From an uncultured Lachnospiraceae bacterium (GTDB lineage: Bacteria > Bacillota > Clostridia > Lachnospirales > Lachnospiraceae), in the NCBI GenBank assembly GCA_904395885.1, contig CAJFOF010000010.1, positions 1 through 64,000 of the forward strand: a stretch of 64,000 nt of DNA, given 5' to 3'. Below the pieces are notes generated by a model, which ran no database searches, was not told the origin of the DNA, and saw only the letters and a program-made list of their open reading frames with translations. A program made the translations under genes and the position numbers. Shown one piece after another: positions 60,887-64,000 of the stretch; positions within the stretch are counted from its first letter, which is position 1, and each line of letters starts with the position of its first letter.

Positions 60887-62410
60887 ATGAAACCACGTAT
60901 TGACTGGCTGTCCACCATTGTTCCTCTGATCACAGTCATTGCACTGTGCGTTTTGTTTATGGCAAGCCCTGAGCAGTCCTCTTCTGTGCTGTCCTCCATC
61001 CGTTTTTTCCTTGGAGAGCAGTTTGGGAGTTATTATCTCATCATCGGTCTGGGCGTGTTTCTTCTCAGCCTCTATATTGCATTCTCCCGCTACGGTACTA
61101 TCCGGTTGGGAGGCCCGGATGAAAAACCGGTCTATACGGATTTCCAGTGGGGATCCATGATGTTTACATCCGGTCTGGCCGCCGATATTCTGTTCTATTC
61201 TCTATGCGAATGGATGCTCTATGCCAATGAACCTCACATCACAGATATGGGGACTGTTCAGGACTGGGCTTCCACCTATCCGCTCTTCCACTGGGGACCT
61301 ATCCCCTGGAGTTTTTATATGGTGCTGGCCGTTGCTTTCGGCTTCATGCTCCATGTGCGGAAACGGACGAAACAAAAGTTTTCCGAAGCCTGCCGCCCCC
61401 TGTTGGGAAAGCAGACCGACGGAATCCCGGGGAAACTTATCGATCTTCTGGCCGTTTTTGCCCTCCTGGCTGGAACTGCCACCACCTTTTCCCTTTCTTC
61501 CCCCCTTTTGTCAATGGTCTTCAGCCGCTTTTTTGGCATTCCTGAGTCCAATATGCTGACCATTGCTATCCTGGCGATCATTGGGATCGTATACATCATT
61601 ACGGTATATTTTGGAATGAAAGGCGTTGCCAGACTGGCTGCCGGCTGTGTGTATTTCTTTTTTGCCCTTTTGGTTTATGTATTCGTAGGCGGCGGGAAAG
61701 GCCGTTATATCATTGAGACCGGAATCACCTCCATCGGAAATCTGGTGCAAAACTTTATCGGCATGTCCACCTGGACCGACGCCCTCCGCACCTCATCCTT
61801 CCCCCAGAATTGGACGATTTTTTACTGGGCATACTGGATGGTCTGGTGTGTTGCCGCACCGTTCTTTATCGGCACCATCAGCAAAGGCCGCACTGTCCGT
61901 CAAACAATCCTGGGCGGATACATTTTTGGAGTGGCCGGAACTTTCCTGTCTTTCATCGTATTGGGAAACTACGGGCTTGGCCTCCAAATGCACGGCGATC
62001 TCGACCTCTTAGGCGCTTATGCCCAGAGCAGCGACCTGTATGTGGCAATTCTCTCCATTATGGACAGCCTGCCGATTCCTATTATCGGCCTGATACTCCT
62101 GGCAATCTCCATGATCACATTTTATGCAACTTCCTACGATGCCCTGGCCCTGGTAGGCGCTTCCTATTCCTATACAGATCTGCCGGAAGGACAGCATCCG
62201 TCCCGGACTGTTCAGCTTTTCTGGGCTGTCCTGCTGATTTTGCTGCCCATCGCTCTGGTGTTTTCAGAAAACTCCATGTCCAACCTGCAGACGGTCTCGA
62301 TTATAGCAGCCTTCCCCTTGGGTATTGTGATTATTATGATGATTGCCAGCTTTTTTAAAGATGCCAATGATTATTTAAAGTCAGGGCAAACATCCGAAGA
62401 AGGAAAATAG
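60887..62410 (+). CDS. BCCT family betaine/carnitine/choline transporter
   Basis: FQWGSMMFTSGLAADILFYSLCEWMLY, NWTIFYWAYWMVWCVAAPFFIGTISKGRTVRQ. Confidence 0.93.
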   Translation: MKPRIDWLSTIVPLITVIALCVLFMASPEQSSSVLSSIRFFLGEQFGSYYLIIGLGVFLLSLYIAFSRYGTIRLGGPDEKPVYTDFQWGSMMFTSGLAADILFYSLCEWMLYANEPHITDMGTVQDWASTYPLFHWGPIPWSFYMVLAVAFGFMLHVRKRTKQKFSEACRPLLGKQTDGIPGKLIDLLAVFALLAGTATTFSLSSPLLSMVFSRFFGIPESNMLTIAILAIIGIVYIITVYFGMKGVARLAAGCVYFFFALLVYVFVGGGKGRYIIETGITSIGNLVQNFIGMSTWTDALRTSSFPQNWTIFYWAYWMVWCVAAPFFIGTISKGRTVRQTILGGYIFGVAGTFLSFIVLGNYGLGLQMHGDLDLLGAYAQSSDLYVAILSIMDSLPIPIIGLILLAISMITFYATSYDALALVGASYSYTDLPEGQHPSRTVQLFWAVLLILLPIALVFSENSMSNLQTVSIIAAFPLGIVIIMMIASFFKDANDYLKSGQTSEEGK

Positions 62411-62618
62411 GCGTAAAATCTCAGATCCGCCCGCTTCCCGATCAAGCGGAATACTTTTTATTTTCACTTTCATGTCATTCCAGAATTATTCGAATCTTCT
62501 ATCAAGACTGCTATTGACATGATTAAACAGAAATGATTATGCAGAATAATCAACAGTTTGTTTCTCTATTGAGAAACTTTAACCTACTCAGCTGGGGCTA
62601 TCCGCCCCATAATACAAT

Positions 62619-62644
62619 AGCGAGGCAGTTTGGGCTGCCTCGCT
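62619..62644 (-). terminator. Stem-loop downstream of PTS genes
   Basis: AGCGAGGCAG-CCCAAA-CTGCCTCGCT; weak T tail. Confidence 0.5.
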
Positions 62645-62668
62645 GATAAAATATCAATTTCTTTTTGA

Positions 62669-63004
62669 TTACAGACATTGTTTCTCATGCAGCTGCCTGC
62701 ACAGATCAATCATCTCTCTGGCCATCTCCCGGACAGTGATTGCGTCCATCAGGTGATCCTGCCCGTGAACCATGATCAGGTTGACCTCATGGCCGCCGGA
62801 TTTTTTTTCATCCAGCTCATCCCGCAAAAGCTCAGACTGAAACTCGTGAGCAAGGTTGACGACTTCCTCGCTTTCCTTCATCAATTCTTCCGCCTTTTCA
62901 AACTTGCAGGCCCTGGCCTCCCGCAAAGCCTGAATCGCTTTCGTTCTCGCCTGTCCGGCATTTACTATGAGTTTCATCACAATATCTTCCATAGAAATTT
63001 CCAT
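62669..63004 (-). CDS. PTS lactose/cellobiose-type IIA component
   Basis: IVNAGQARTKAIQALREARACKFEKAEELM...MVHGQDHLMDAITVREMA. Confidence 0.94.
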   Translation of the reverse strand: MEISMEDIVMKLIVNAGQARTKAIQALREARACKFEKAEELMKESEEVVNLAHEFQSELLRDELDEKKSGGHEVNLIMVHGQDHLMDAITVREMAREMIDLCRQLHEKQCL

Positions 63005-63023
63005 AGCTGATTCCCTCTCTCTA

Positions 63024-63332
63024 TTATTTTTTGCAGGCTTCAATTGCCTTCAGGGCATCATGAAATACCTTCTCACCGTTCATGGTCCCGTAATCCAGAG
63101 AATTGATTACGTATACCGGGGTGTTGGGATTCTGCTCCTTACACCTCGCTTCAAAATACGCGATCTGAGGTCCTAAAAGATAGAGATCCACATCGTCGGA
63201 AAAGGCGTCTGCCTGGGTATAAGCCCTGGCCGTGATATCCGCTTTGATTCCCTGTTTTTCCGCTGCTTTTTCCATTCTTTTTGCCATAAGGCTGGCTGAC
63301 ATTCCTGCTCCACACAATAAAATAATCTTCAT
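63024..63332 (-). CDS. PTS lactose/cellobiose-type IIB component
   Basis: MKIILLCGAGMSASLMAKRMEKAAEKQGIKADI. Confidence 0.95.
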   Translation of the reverse strand: MKIILLCGAGMSASLMAKRMEKAAEKQGIKADITARAYTQADAFSDDVDLYLLGPQIAYFEARCKEQNPNTPVYVINSLDYGTMNGEKVFHDALKAIEACKK

Positions 63333-64000
63333 TATCTCGTCCTGTCCTTTCTGTTTGGCACGAAGTCACCGGTCTCTACTAAAAACCGGAGCATCCGCTC
63401 TTTCATTTCTGCAACGATACCGCTGTAACAGGGATTTTCAATCTCATTTCTGCATTCCTCCGGATCCTGCTCCAGATCATAAAATTCATCCTTCTCGTAC
63501 AGCCGGTAAATATATTTGTATTTTAAATTCCGCTCCATCACCGCTTTTGTGTGCTGGGGGCCTTCTTCATTCTGCGTCTTGATTCTGGGCCAATAAATAG
63601 AATCCGGTGAACGCAGGGTCTCCATAGCCTGGGTTTCTCCGTGAATCCGGCCGCCTTCGCAGAAAACAGCGTCTCTGTTGTCGTCTTCTCCTGCCAGTAC
63701 ATTCCTCAGAGATTTTCCGAACTGGGTATGCTTCAAAGTAGTCCCTCCCAGATCCGCCAGGGTCTGGCCGATGTCAATCAGCTCTGTCAATGCCGGGGTA
63801 ATCCGGGGCTTCACCGCGATCCCCTTTGCAGGCTTTATAATCAGCGGTACATTGGTCAGCGGATCTTCAAAAGTATTTTGGCTTTTTTCCGTCAACCCGT
63901 AATCCCCTGTGTAGTCTCCATGGTCCGAGAAAAATACAATATTCGTCGAATCATACAGCTTTTCCTGCTTTAAGGCGTCTACAATATTTCCAAAAAGCTG
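63332..64000 (-). CDS. Sulfatase family protein (partial; N-terminus beyond window)
   Basis: Frame stays open to the edge: IVDALKQEKLYDSTNIVFFSDHGDYTGDYGLTEKSQNTFEDPLTNVPLIIKP. Confidence 0.9.
   Translation of the reverse strand, partial: QLFGNIVDALKQEKLYDSTNIVFFSDHGDYTGDYGLTEKSQNTFEDPLTNVPLIIKPAKGIAVKPRITPALTELIDIGQTLADLGGTTLKHTQFGKSLRNVLAGEDDNRDAVFCEGGRIHGETQAMETLRSPDSIYWPRIKTQNEEGPQHTKAVMERNLKYKYIYRLYEKDEFYDLEQDPEECRNEIENPCYSGIVAEMKERMLRFLVETGDFVPNRKDRTR

Noticed and set aside
1-64000. CRISPR arrays, tRNA/rRNA genes, IS elements, prophage
   Set aside because: Looked for repeat-spacer periodicity, tRNA-like cloverleafs and transposase/integrase/phage proteins; none supported by the sequence or ORF translations.

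Overview
This window looks like a chromosomal segment from a monoderm, spore-forming Clostridia (probably Lachnospiraceae-like); that assignment is inferred from SpoIIR, DUF6110, DUF4250, choline-binding repeat proteins and SD-rich gene starts. Housekeeping content includes rpoB/rpoC, murI, ddl, ispE, pheA, plsC, cls, ppk/ppx and a cyclophilin. Accessory or uncommon content includes: a winged-helix/LicC/LicA fusion beside a choline-binding-repeat protein; a self-contained three-gene cassette (nitrilase-fold protein, winged-helix protein, orphan 202-aa protein); an RND efflux operon with two TolC-like genes; a mini-Fur/small membrane protein/DUF6110/P-type ATPase metal operon with repeated TTAG-N6-CTAA dyads; a large GGDEF/EAL protein behind a G10 homopolymer with an overlapping CheB-CheR-PAS gene; and a PTS/sulfatase locus running off the right edge. 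I saw no rRNA, tRNA, CRISPR array, IS element or prophage. The best candidate for an undescribed system is the nitrilase-fold cassette (15245-18137). Secondary candidates are the mini-Fur regulon and a probable frameshift that cuts off a C-terminal zinc ribbon. Family names come from motif recognition only; no database search was run.
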